Below, in pieces: positions 8,303 to 16,204 of a stretch of DNA of 64,000 nt; the first letter of the stretch is position 1, and each line of letters starts with the position of its first letter. Where the stretch lies: the NCBI RefSeq assembly GCF_020165495.1, contig NZ_JAIUIE010000002.1, positions 434,001 through 498,000 of the forward strand. The letters run 5' to 3'. The notes below the pieces were generated by a model. That model was not told where the DNA came from, searched no databases, and saw only the letters and a program-made list of their open reading frames with translations. Both the position numbers and the translations under genes were made by a program. The DNA is from Mesorhizobium sp. BR1-1-16 (GTDB lineage: Bacteria > Pseudomonadota > Alphaproteobacteria > Rhizobiales > Kaistiaceae).

Positions 8303-8961
8303 GGCGTGAACCTCCGATAGGAAAGCTCGAATTCGAACAGCGTTTCGAGCGCTTCGAGATGACGGGCGGCCTCCCTCGGGGAGGCGCCCCAGGCATAAAG
8401 TCCGTGGCCGGCCAGAAGATAGCCGGGGGCAAGCAGTCCGTCGCCAGCGATTGGCGCTGCGAAGCGCGCCTCGACGAGGCCGGCGAGGCGGTCGGTGTCC
8501 TGATCGTTGGCGAAGACCGGAACCTCGATCGACTGCTCGTGAGAGGTGATGCCGGGAAGCGCTTTCTGCAACTCCCAGCCGGTGAGCCGCAGCCCGCCCG
8601 GCCCGGCGATCCGCGACAGAACGGTCGAGGCCGGCGCATGGACATGGAAGATCGCGCCGATGGCCGGGTCGCGGCGATAAAGAGCCACGTGCAGCGACGC
8701 CTCGGCCGAGGAGCGCGGCAGAAGCGGGGCATCGAGCGGCTGGATCAGGATGTCGGCGCTGGTGAGCGCGCCCTTGTCAACGCCTGAGCGCGTGATCGCG
8801 ACGCGGTGTTCGTCGATGCGCACCGAGAAATTGCCCGAAGTTGCCGGCACCCAGTGGCGGAGCGCCGCGGCGCGGCCAGCGGCGATCACCTCGGCAACGG
8901 CTTCGGCTTCGCGGTCCTGCTCGGCGGTCAGCGGAACGGCAGACAAGGCAACAAGCTCCAT
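8299..8961 (-). CDS. mtnB: Methylthioribulose-1-phosphate dehydratase
   Basis: A 220-residue class II aldolase/adducin-fold enzyme that dehydrates 5-methylthioribulose-1-phosphate. It has SGNFSVR at 42-48, HVH at 106-108 and His186 in LAGHGLY as zinc ligands. The open frame extends upstream to 9195, but homology begins around MELVALSA, so the ATG at 8961 is chosen; an ATG at 9009 is the alternative, and neither has a strong ribosome binding site. It overlaps mtnD by 4 bases. mtnA (isomerase) and mtnC (enolase-phosphatase), which act before and between these enzymes, are not in the window. Confidence 0.93.
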   Translation of the reverse strand: MELVALSAVPLTAEQDREAEAVAEVIAAGRAAALRHWVPATSGNFSVRIDEHRVAITRSGVDKGALTSADILIQPLDAPLLPRSSAEASLHVALYRRDPAIGAIFHVHAPASTVLSRIAGPGGLRLTGWELQKALPGITSHEQSIEVPVFANDQDTDRLAGLVEARFAAPIAGDGLLAPGYLLAGHGLYAWGASPREAARHLEALETLFEFELSYRRFTP

Positions 8962-9134
8962 GGGTCGTGATGGGCAGTTTCGTGCCACCCGTTTCAGATA
9001 AGCCGCCATAGAGGCGGGAAGGGAGGCGGAATTTCCCAATCCGGTCGTTCGAAAGAGAAAATCCTTCGTTCCACCGCCCTGCCACGCCGCTGTATCAAAA
9101 AATGATTGCGATTTCACCTGTCTTGGGGCTGTTC

Positions 9135-9152
9135 GTTCCGCTGGCGCGGAAC
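9135..9152. promoter_or_regulatory. Inverted repeat in the mtnB / sugar-binding-protein divergent region
   Basis: GTTCCGC and GCGGAAC are separated by 4 bases, between the divergent mtnB and binding-protein genes. It is a candidate operator or a small RNA hairpin. It lies 46 bases upstream of the binding-protein start. Confidence 0.35.
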
Positions 9153-9197
9153 CGACGTGGGACCGGCTCAAAGACAAGATCAACGGGAGAAACATCC

Positions 9198-10244
9198 ATG
9201 AAGCGTCTTCTTTCGGGGCTGGCCGCCGCCACGCTCCTCACGGGCAGCCTCTTTGCCGCTCCGGCTTTCGGCGAGGGCATCGCCGGTGCGCCCGCGCCCT
9301 TCGACAAGGGCGGCGTCAAGGTTGCGCTGGTCACCTTCATTTCGGGCGGCGACTTCTTCCAGGCCTATCAGTCCGGTGCGCAGGCGCAGGCCAAGGCGCT
9401 CGGCATCGACCTTCAGATCTTCTCTGGCCGTCAGGATGCCGCCGCGCAGCGTGAGCAGGTCGAGCAGGCGATCAATCTCGGTGTCCAGGGCATCATCATC
9501 GATCACGGCCAGCCCGAGGCCTTGAAGGACGTCGCGCAGAAGGCGCTCGACGCCGGCATCAAGGTCGTCGCCTTCGACGTCGATCTCGATAATCCGAAGA
9601 TCCCGCAGGTCGAGCAGAGCGACCACGAGCTTGCCAAGGCCGCGCTCGGCCAGGCGCTCGCCGATAACGGCACGGCGTTCAATGCCGGCTATGTCTATGT
9701 CGCGGGTTTCGCGCCGCTCGATCGCCGCAACGAGATCTGGGACGAGGTCAAGAAGGCCAACCCGGGCATCGTCGAGAAGGCGCGCTGGGGCGCTGTGAAC
9801 GACACCACTGCCACCTCGACCGCCGACCAGACCAAGGCCGCCTTCCAGGCCAATCCCGACATTACCGTCGTGTTCGCGCCCTATGACGAATTCGCCCGCG
9901 GCGTGAAGCTCGCCACCGACGAGGCCGGCATCTCCGACAAGGTGAAGATCTACTCGGCCGACGTCTCTACCGCCGACATCACCGAGATCGCCGCCGAGGG
10001 CAGCCCCTGGGTCGCCACCGCCGCCACCAACCCGGCCGTCGTCGGCCAGGTTTCGGTGCGAGCCGTCGCAAAGCTGATTGCCGGCGAGGATCCGGGCCAC
10101 AACATCGTCGTCAAGCCGGTCCTGATCACGCAGAAGGACCTGCGCGACAACGCCATCAAGACGGTTGAGGATTTGGACGCTAAGCTGCCGGCCTTCGGAA
10201 AGAGCGACGCAGCGACTGCGGCGTGGATTCCGGCAGCAAAGTAA
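9198..10244 (+). CDS. Periplasmic sugar-binding protein (RbsB-like) in the methylthioribose locus
   Basis: A 348-residue exported protein of the Peripla_BP_4 (ribose-type) family. The ATG at 9198 follows a GGGAG ribosome binding site and opens a Sec signal peptide (MKRLLSGLAAATLLTG, cleavage near APAFG). The mature domain shows the type I periplasmic fold pattern (FFQAYQSGAQAQAKALG, QGIIIDH, VVAFDVDLDNP). It is encoded divergently from mtnB and on the same strand as mtnK, so it probably captures 5-methylthioribose or a related pentose. Its likely partners are the permease and ATPase at 13133-15701 on the opposite strand. The ligand is inferred. Confidence 0.9.
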   Translation: MKRLLSGLAAATLLTGSLFAAPAFGEGIAGAPAPFDKGGVKVALVTFISGGDFFQAYQSGAQAQAKALGIDLQIFSGRQDAAAQREQVEQAINLGVQGIIIDHGQPEALKDVAQKALDAGIKVVAFDVDLDNPKIPQVEQSDHELAKAALGQALADNGTAFNAGYVYVAGFAPLDRRNEIWDEVKKANPGIVEKARWGAVNDTTATSTADQTKAAFQANPDITVVFAPYDEFARGVKLATDEAGISDKVKIYSADVSTADITEIAAEGSPWVATAATNPAVVGQVSVRAVAKLIAGEDPGHNIVVKPVLITQKDLRDNAIKTVEDLDAKLPAFGKSDAATAAWIPAAK

Positions 10245-10279
10245 GCCAGAGCAGTCTCGCCAAAGCCAAGGGGGCCCGC

Positions 10280-11131
10280 GTGATTCAGAGTCTTCGATCC
10301 CAGTTTCGGCTTCGATCCTCAATCGGCAAGGCGGCCCTCGCGGCCTCCTTGGCCGTGTTCGCGGCGGGCGGTGCGCTCGCCGACGAACCCGACAGCTACC
10401 TCATTTCCTATGAGGCGACCCCCTCGGCCGGCTTCGACCTGCCGAAGCTGGAAGCGGCCGGCTATGCCGACCGCGCGGCCTTTGCGGCCAAGGCGCTCGA
10501 GGAAATCGTGCCGAAGATCGCTGATGCGGTCGGCATCGATTCCAACGATCTCGACACTGAAGTGACCCCGGGCGGCTATCTCCTGAAGACCAACGCCTCC
10601 CTCCAGACGGAGGCCGAAATCTCCGGCGACGAGGCCGACCGCTTCGCCGCCGGCCTCGGCTATGTCTTCCGCCAGTACAGCGTGCTGGTCTCCGGCCTCG
10701 ACGACGAGAATGCGACCACCGGCTATGTCGTGGTGACCTTTCCGGACAACACGCTCGACGACAAGGTCGCGCAGGCTTTCTTTGAGAAGGCGGCGTCGGT
10801 CGACAAAGGTCTCGGCGGCGGCTACACGGCCTTCGGCGACGACCAGATTTTCCTTAACGTCGTCGGCGACGACGGCAAGCCTTACAGCGGCCTCGACAAT
10901 GCGGCATTCCTCGCCGGCCTGACCAAGGCGGCGAGCGAGTTCGGACCGCCCAAGCCAACCATCTCCGGCTCAGGCACCGCGACGGCCCGGTTCATCGGCA
11001 ATGAATGGGACAAGCAGCCGAAGGGCGAGGCCTATATCGCCAAGCTCGGCGGCGCCGATTCCGATGTCGTGAAGGCGCTCGACGCCGTCGAAGCCGACTA
11101 TGCCAAGCTGGTCGAGGCGACCTTCAAATAA
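10280..11131 (+). CDS. Unknown secreted protein between the binding protein and mtnK
   Basis: I do not recognise this family. The open frame reaches back to 10223, but a GTG at 10280 with an AAGGGGG site just upstream opens a clear signal peptide (basic IQSLRSQFRLRSS, then AALAASLAVFAAGGALA, cleavage before DEPDS), so I place the start there. The mature protein is about 250 residues, acidic and cysteine-free as far as I can see, with no catalytic motif that I can name. It lies 35 bases after the sugar-binding protein and before a perfect hairpin and mtnK. It is probably a periplasmic accessory of this locus. Confidence 0.85.
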   Translation: MIQSLRSQFRLRSSIGKAALAASLAVFAAGGALADEPDSYLISYEATPSAGFDLPKLEAAGYADRAAFAAKALEEIVPKIADAVGIDSNDLDTEVTPGGYLLKTNASLQTEAEISGDEADRFAAGLGYVFRQYSVLVSGLDDENATTGYVVVTFPDNTLDDKVAQAFFEKAASVDKGLGGGYTAFGDDQIFLNVVGDDGKPYSGLDNAAFLAGLTKAASEFGPPKPTISGSGTATARFIGNEWDKQPKGEAYIAKLGGADSDVVKALDAVEADYAKLVEATFK

Positions 11132-11160
11132 GCCGATCCGCGTTTGCTTGAACCCGTTCG

Positions 11161-11188
11161 CATCGCCCCTCATCCAAGAGGGGCGATG
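11161..11188 (+). terminator. Perfect 11-bp hairpin before mtnK
   Basis: CATCGCCCCTC pairs with GAGGGGCGATG around ATCCAA, followed by a short TTTG. It stands between the secreted protein and mtnK and could terminate, attenuate or protect the upstream mRNA. Confidence 0.6.
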
Positions 11189-11213
11189 TTTGCGTTGAAG
11201 AAGAGATCAATCC

Positions 11214-12476
11214 ATGACGCTTGCCACGCCCGCCGGTTATCGCGCGCTTGATGATGCTTCGCTGCGCGATTTCCTCGCCGGCCTGCCCGACCTTCGGGAT
11301 CGCCTGGGCGGCCGTCCCGCCGACTGGTCGATCGTCGAAGTTGGCGATGGCAATCTCAATCTCGTTTTCCTGATCGATGGCCCCGACGGCTCGCTTTGCG
11401 TGAAGCAGTCGCTGCCCTATGTGCGTGCCGCAGGAGAGAGCTGGCCGCTGCCGCTCGACCGCGCCTTTTTCGAGCAGTCCTATTACCGCGCCGTGGCGCC
11501 TGTTTCGGAAGGGCTGACGCCGCGCTTCTACTACTACCAGCCCGAGCTTTACGCGCTGGTTATGGAGCGGCTGTCGCCGCATATCATCCTGCGCCGGGGG
11601 CTGATCGAGGGCCGGCGCTATCCGGGCGCCGCAGCCGCAGTGGCGGAGTTCGCCGCCCGCGCTACCTTCGCGACCTCCGACTTCGGCGCGACGCTGGAGG
11701 AGAAGGCCGAGTTGATGGCGACCTTCGCGCGCAACACCTCGCTGATCCGCATCACGGCCGAAGTCGTCTTCACCGATCCGCTGGCCAATTCGCCCCGCAA
11801 TCGCTGGACCAGCCCGGAACTTGACGGCCTCGCGAAGGAATTCCGCGCCGACAGTGCCCTGAAGGTCACCGTTGCCGAATGGGGCCGCCGATTCCTCACG
11901 GAGGCGCAGGCGCTGATCCATGGCGATCTGCATTCCGGTTCGGTGATGGTTACCGAGACCGATACCCGCGTCATGGATCCCGAATTCGCCTTTGTCGGGC
12001 CGATCGGCTTCGATATCGGCGCCTTCATCGCCAATCTCGTGATGAACGCGATTGCGCAAGAGGGGCACGCAACTCCGGGCGACGACCGCAAGGCCGAGGC
12101 GGAATGGGTGCTCAGCCAGGTGCCGGTGTTCTGGGATACGTTCTCAAGCCGCTTCCTCGCCCTTTGGGACGACAAGGCGCGCGGTGACGCCTATCCGCCG
12201 GCCATGTTCACCAATCCGGGCGATGCGGAGGCTCTGGCTGGCGCGCGCAAGGCCTTTGTCGATCGCCTCTTCGCCGACGCGATCGGCTATGCCGGCGTCA
12301 AGACGATCCGGCGCATTCTCGGCTTCGCGCATAATGCCGATTTCGAATTGATCGCCGACCCGGCGCGCCGCGCACCGCTCGAGGAAAAGGCGATCCGCCT
12401 CGCCCGCCGTTTCCTGCTGCAGCCGGCGAGCTTCAAGACGCCGGCGGATATCGTCGCGGCGGTGCGGGAGGGGTGA
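11214..12476 (+). CDS. mtnK: S-methyl-5-thioribose kinase
   Basis: A 420-residue kinase with the aminoglycoside-phosphotransferase/choline-kinase fold that phosphorylates 5-methylthioribose to its 1-phosphate. Visible motifs are GDGNLN (44-49, nucleotide loop), Lys64, the catalytic loop HGDLHSGS (236-243) and the metal motif DPEFAF (255-260). The length matches bacterial MtnK. A GAAGAAGAGA site precedes the ATG. It shares a strand with the sugar-binding protein and is opposite mtnB/mtnD. Using a kinase implies that free methylthioribose is made or imported, which agrees with the nearby nucleoside hydrolase. Confidence 0.96.
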   Translation: MTLATPAGYRALDDASLRDFLAGLPDLRDRLGGRPADWSIVEVGDGNLNLVFLIDGPDGSLCVKQSLPYVRAAGESWPLPLDRAFFEQSYYRAVAPVSEGLTPRFYYYQPELYALVMERLSPHIILRRGLIEGRRYPGAAAAVAEFAARATFATSDFGATLEEKAELMATFARNTSLIRITAEVVFTDPLANSPRNRWTSPELDGLAKEFRADSALKVTVAEWGRRFLTEAQALIHGDLHSGSVMVTETDTRVMDPEFAFVGPIGFDIGAFIANLVMNAIAQEGHATPGDDRKAEAEWVLSQVPVFWDTFSSRFLALWDDKARGDAYPPAMFTNPGDAEALAGARKAFVDRLFADAIGYAGVKTIRRILGFAHNADFELIADPARRAPLEEKAIRLARRFLLQPASFKTPADIVAAVREG

Positions 12477-12499
12477 TACGGCGGGCGTGAGATGCTATA

Positions 12500-12522
12500 T
12501 GTGACGCATTAGGTCTGTCACA
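12500..12522. promoter_or_regulatory. Palindrome directly before the antitoxin gene
   Basis: TGTGAC and GTCACA are separated by 11 bases and end 13 bases before the antitoxin ATG. A self-regulated toxin-antitoxin promoter would place its operator here. Confidence 0.45.
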
Positions 12523-12535
12523 GGTGGATGCCGCT

Positions 12536-12736
12536 ATGGCTGCGCCCAAGAAGTCGGAGCAATACCCGCAGGTTCCGTCCGAAGGCTCGTCGGATGCCGG
12601 ACGCGACCGTCACCTGTATGAGATGGCTCTGCGCCGCAAGTCCTCGTTCGGCATACTGAAGGGCAGTGTTTCGTTGTCGCTCGAGGAAGCGCTGGCGCCA
12701 CTCGATGAGGAAGAGATCAAGGCCTGGGGCCTCTGA
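12536..12736 (+). CDS. Small antitoxin-like protein (Phd/VapB type) paired with a PIN toxin
   Basis: A 66-residue protein from the ATG at 12536, with AGGTGG upstream (a GTG at 12524 would add 4 residues). The C-terminal half, SSFGILKGSVSL followed by an acidic APLDEEEIKAW, resembles the toxin-binding tail of Phd/VapB-type antitoxins, which often read 'xxGxLKGxIxI...PLPDE'. I see no clear ribbon-helix-helix or AbrB DNA-binding segment in the N-terminal 30 residues. Its stop abuts the toxin start with no gap. The antitoxin role is inferred from size, tail and partner. Confidence 0.7.
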   Translation: MAAPKKSEQYPQVPSEGSSDAGRDRHLYEMALRRKSSFGILKGSVSLSLEEALAPLDEEEIKAWGL

Positions 12737-13126
12737 TTGCGTCTGCTGCTGGACACGCATGCATTGGTCTGGTTCGTGGCCGGGTCGGCCCAGCTTCCAG
12801 AACCGGTTCTCTGGCAGATCCAGTCCCTGCGGAATGTCGTCTTCGTCAGCCCAATCTCCGCTTATGAGATTGCATTGAAGTTTCAGCGAGGGCTCTGGCC
12901 AGAGACGGAAGCATTGGCCAGTGATTTTGACATGGTGTGCGATCAGGGTGGGTTCATTCCGCTCCCCATCAATGCCGCGCATGCAACCGCTGCCGGCGCT
13001 CTTCCGCTCGATCACCGCGATCCCTTCGATCGGATATTGGCGGCTCAGGCGATGGTCGAGGACATGTCGGTCGTATCGATCGACACAAAGCTGGACCTCT
13101 TTCCGATGAAGCGCGTCTGGGCCTGA
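12737..13126 (+). CDS. PIN-domain ribonuclease toxin (VapC-like)
   Basis: A 129-residue PIN-domain protein expected to cleave RNA with Mg2+. The full acidic set is visible: Asp6 in LLLDTHAL, Glu44 in SAYEIALK, Asp95 and Asp98 in HRDPFDR, and Asp116 in SIDTKLD. The nearest in-frame start is TTG at 12737, right after the antitoxin stop, which suggests tight coupling at low translation efficiency. The gene looks intact. It is a type II toxin-antitoxin module inserted between mtnK and the transporter genes. Confidence 0.88.
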   Translation: MRLLLDTHALVWFVAGSAQLPEPVLWQIQSLRNVVFVSPISAYEIALKFQRGLWPETEALASDFDMVCDQGGFIPLPINAAHATAAGALPLDHRDPFDRILAAQAMVEDMSVVSIDTKLDLFPMKRVWA

Positions 13127-13132
13127 GCCGCT

Positions 13133-14152
13133 CTATCGCGCCCGCTTGCCAAGCCCGAAGGTCAGCGCCAGCGCGCCGACCAGCACGACGCCCTTGACGA
13201 AGTCCTGTGTGTAATAGGGCGCGTTGAGCATGGTTAGGCCGTTCAGCAGTACGCCGACGAAAATCGCGCCGAGCACTGTGCCGAGAACATGCGGCCGGCG
13301 CTTGTCGAGCACGGCGAAGCCGATCAGCGAGGCGGCGACGGCATCGAGCAGCAGCGAGGCGCCGGCGGAAACGTCGCCGCGGCCGACGCGCGAGGCGATG
13401 ATCAGCCCGCCGAGCGAGGCGAGCGTGCCGGAGATCACATAGGCCCACAGGCGATAGGCCTTTGTGGGCGCGCCCGCGAGATGCGCAGCCGTTTCGTTGC
13501 CGCCGATCGCGTAGAACACGCGGCCAAAGCGCGTGCGTTCCATCAGGAACCAGGCGACGACCGCGACAAGCGCCATGACGACGACCGGCAGCGGCACAAC
13601 ATCGAAGAGGCGCGAGCGGCCGAGGATCAGGAAGGCCGGATCATAGGCGCCCTTCGCCGTCGATCCGTCGGGGAGCATCATGCCGGCGGTGATCGAGCGG
13701 CCGCCCGTCGGGATCAGCTGCAGCCCCGCCAGCAGGAACATGGTCGAGAGCGTCGCCAGGAGATCCGGCACCCCGACCTTCACGATCAACAGACCGTTGG
13801 CGAGGCCGATCAGCGCGCCCATCAGCAACACGAGCACGAAGGCCTCGCCGGCGCCGAACTGCAGCACCACCATCGCGTAGCTCGCCGCCATGACGGAGGA
13901 CGCGGCGACGGACCCGACCGAAAGATCGAAGCCGCCGGCCGACATGGTGATCGAGACGCCGACGCCGAGAATGGCGACGACCGAGACCGCCTGCAGGATC
14001 GAGAACAGATTGGCGGAATTGATGAAGGCGGGCTGCGCCCACCAGAAGCCGACCAGCATGATGGCCAGCAGCACGAAGAGTGCATAGCGCCGCGCCAGCT
14101 CGAAGGCGGTGCGACGCGGCGGGGCGCCGGCATTGGCGAGGGTATCGGTCAT
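13133..14152 (-). CDS. Ribose-type ABC transporter permease
   Basis: A 339-residue permease of the RbsC/BPD_transp_2 family. The GVSITMSAGGFDLSVGS stretch near residues 65-82 is the characteristic motif of ribose/galactose-type permeases. Eight or more hydrophobic segments are evident. It lies 13 bases downstream of the ATPase at 14166-15701 on the same strand. There is no binding protein gene in this operon, so the binding protein at 9198-10244 is the likely partner. A tiny signal-peptide-like open frame upstream (15846-15911) may mark a lost binding protein. Confidence 0.92.
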   Translation of the reverse strand: MTDTLANAGAPPRRTAFELARRYALFVLLAIMLVGFWWAQPAFINSANLFSILQAVSVVAILGVGVSITMSAGGFDLSVGSVAASSVMAASYAMVVLQFGAGEAFVLVLLMGALIGLANGLLIVKVGVPDLLATLSTMFLLAGLQLIPTGGRSITAGMMLPDGSTAKGAYDPAFLILGRSRLFDVVPLPVVVMALVAVVAWFLMERTRFGRVFYAIGGNETAAHLAGAPTKAYRLWAYVISGTLASLGGLIIASRVGRGDVSAGASLLLDAVAASLIGFAVLDKRRPHVLGTVLGAIFVGVLLNGLTMLNAPYYTQDFVKGVVLVGALALTFGLGKRAR

Positions 14153-14165
14153 CGGGCTTCAGTCA

Positions 14166-15701
14166 TCATGGTTGGTGGATCTCGGCCGTCTCGACGCTGC
14201 CGATCGCAGCCGCCAGTGATCCATGGCCGTCATCGGCTGCAAAAAGCGAATGGTCACGCATCACGAGAATACGGTCGGCAACTTCGAGCGCTTCCTCGGT
14301 GTCGCTGGTCGCGATCAGCGTCGCCGAGGCGCTCTGGCTGTTGCGGATGGCGGCGATGAGATCGGCGCGGGCGCCGACATCGACGCCCTGGAAGGGCTCG
14401 TCGAGCAGCAGCAGCCGGCAAGGCGCGGCCTGCCAGCGCGCAAGCACCACCTTCTGCTGATTGCCGCCCGATAGCTGGTCGAGCGTGTCGTCGGCATTCC
14501 TCGCCTTGATGCCGAGGCGGCGGATGGCGTCGTTCCCGACCGCGCGCTCACGGGCCGTGTCGAGAATGCCGGACGGAAACCAGCGCGGCAGATGCGGCAG
14601 GGCGATCGTCCCGGCAATCGAGGCGCCCGGCGTTTCCGGCGGCAGCAGCGAGCTTGCCCAGCGGTCTTCTGCCACCATGAACACGCCGCCGGCGATCGAT
14701 GCCGCCGGACCGGCGGAGAGCCAGGGCGTGCCATCGAGCGTCACCGTCCCCGAATCGAGCCCGGCCAGGCCGAACAGCACGCGCAACAGCCGGCTCTTGC
14801 CGGAGCCGAGCGTGCCGGTGATGGCGACAACCTCGCCGGAGCGGAGATCGAGATCAAACGGCCGCGCGCCCGACACGAGGCGGGCATTTCGAATGGAGAG
14901 AATGGCCGGTGCGGTCGAGCCTTCGCCCGCATGTGTCGCCGCTTCGAGCCGGCGGCCGATCATCGCGGTGACGGCGGCGGGAAAATCGATCGGCTGGGCG
15001 AACTCGCCGACGATGACGCCGCCGCGCAGCACCACCGCGCGATCGGCAATCGCCGCGAGATCGCCGAGCCGGTGCGAAATATAGAGGATCGCCATGCCGC
15101 CAGCGGCAAGCCGGCGGATGATGGTGAAGAGCCGTTCGGCCTCTGTGGTGGAGAGGCTCGATGTCGGTTCGTCGAGGATCAGCACGGACGCCTTGGCGGC
15201 GACGGCGCGCGCGATGGCGATCAACTGCCGCTCAGCGGGGCGGAGATCGATGAAGTCGCGGTCGAGCGGCAAGTCGAGATCGAGCGCTGCGGCGATCGCT
15301 TTCGCCCGCTTGCGGATCGATCGGCCGGAGACGAACAGAGGACCGCGGCCGCAAAACTCGTCGAGCAGGAGGTTTTCCGCGACGGTCAACCCGGCGGCGC
15401 CGGCTTGATCCGTCGCCTGGTGCACGGTGGCGATGCCGGCCGCCTTGGCTTCTCGCGGGCTGGCGAAGGAAACGGTCCGTCCGCCGAGCGTGATCGTGCC
15501 CGCGTCGGGGATCAGCGAGCCGGAAATGATCTTGACCAGCGTCGACTTGCCGGCGCCATTCGCGCCCATCAGCGCCACGACTTCGCCCGGACGCACCGCA
15601 AGGTCGGCGCCGGCGAGCGCGCGCGTCGGCCCGAACGCCTTCTCGACGCCGGAAACGGCGACAGCGAACGAAGCAGCAGAAGAGGGCGGGGCGATGGTCA
15701 C
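14166..15701 (-). CDS. Ribose-type ABC transporter ATP-binding protein (two NBDs)
   Basis: A 511-residue tandem ABC ATPase of the RbsA/MglA/XylG class. Domain 1 has Walker A MGANGAGKST (about 44-53), Walker B LILDEPTSSLS and helical segments typical of the class. Domain 2 has GTLGSGKSR, which is closer to a working Walker A than usual, and the LSGGNQQK signature. The start is a GTG at 15701 (MTIAPPSS...), with no strong ribosome binding site visible. It drives import with the permease downstream. Context points to a pentose or methylthiopentose substrate. Confidence 0.92.
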   Translation of the reverse strand: MTIAPPSSAASFAVAVSGVEKAFGPTRALAGADLAVRPGEVVALMGANGAGKSTLVKIISGSLIPDAGTITLGGRTVSFASPREAKAAGIATVHQATDQAGAAGLTVAENLLLDEFCGRGPLFVSGRSIRKRAKAIAAALDLDLPLDRDFIDLRPAERQLIAIARAVAAKASVLILDEPTSSLSTTEAERLFTIIRRLAAGGMAILYISHRLGDLAAIADRAVVLRGGVIVGEFAQPIDFPAAVTAMIGRRLEAATHAGEGSTAPAILSIRNARLVSGARPFDLDLRSGEVVAITGTLGSGKSRLLRVLFGLAGLDSGTVTLDGTPWLSAGPAASIAGGVFMVAEDRWASSLLPPETPGASIAGTIALPHLPRWFPSGILDTARERAVGNDAIRRLGIKARNADDTLDQLSGGNQQKVVLARWQAAPCRLLLLDEPFQGVDVGARADLIAAIRNSQSASATLIATSDTEEALEVADRILVMRDHSLFAADDGHGSLAAAIGSVETAEIHQP

Positions 15702-15845
15702 GGTCGTCGGAATTCGGTTCGTCTCAGGATGGTCATTGGCGAAAGAACTTGGGCGAAAGGCTTGGCCGGCTTCGCATCGATCGGCGCTAGTAGCCCCTTC
15801 CGCGGCATTGCCACAAGGGGCAGGGCCAAGAAAGCGGCGTCGCCG

Positions 15846-15911
15846 TCATCCGCCATATTCCATGATCGAGAGACCGGCGACGAGCGCCAGCGCACGGATG
15901 CTCTTCTTCAT
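15846..15911 (-). pseudogene. Possible remnant of a binding-protein gene (signal peptide only)
   Basis: A 21-residue open frame reads MKKSIRALALVAGLSI, then MEYGG and stop, with GAGAGGG just upstream of the ATG. It looks like the first two thirds of a Sec signal peptide. It sits exactly where a binding-protein gene would precede the ATPase, but only 145 bases remain before that gene. It may be a decayed gene start or chance. Confidence 0.3.
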
Positions 15912-16204
15912 CACAAACCCTCTCGAGAGATATCGGTGGCGCGGCCGGCTCGAAGGCGGCTGCGCCCGGAGAATGGGCTGCAAAGCTAACGAGCTGTCAG
16001 CGCGAGGTTAAGGAAGAAAATTCCAAAAGCGGCGGTCGGCAGGGTTGGAAGCGCTTTCATCCGCCCGGCATCGGTTATGTCGGAGCATTCCGTTTCGAAT
16101 TTGGCGGCGCTGCGACGTTTCGCGCGATGCGGCCGGCGTGTCGCTCTTCACGAATGATCTCTTCATCGGTAAATGAACGCACACGCATCACAGGAGAAGA
16201 CGAC
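15912..16204. other. Intergenic region between divergent transporter and reductase genes
   Basis: No gene is supported here. It holds a LacI-type operator-like sequence at 16046-16059 and the ribosome binding site (AGGAG near 16192) of the aldo/keto reductase. It is the probable promoter region for both directions. Confidence 0.4.
16046..16059. promoter_or_regulatory. LacI-type operator-like palindrome
   Basis: TGGAAGCGCTTTCA is nearly self-complementary around a central CG and resembles operators of LacI/GalR-family sugar regulators (core AAGCGCTT). It lies between the ABC operon and the aldo/keto reductase. No LacI-family gene is present in the window. Confidence 0.45.

Noticed and set aside
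7613-9197. SAM riboswitch before methionine-salvage genes
   Set aside because: I looked for SAM-I/SAM-II-like features upstream of mtnB and between mtnD and the amidohydrolase. I found only simple hairpins, so I do not claim a riboswitch. A covariance-model search would settle it.
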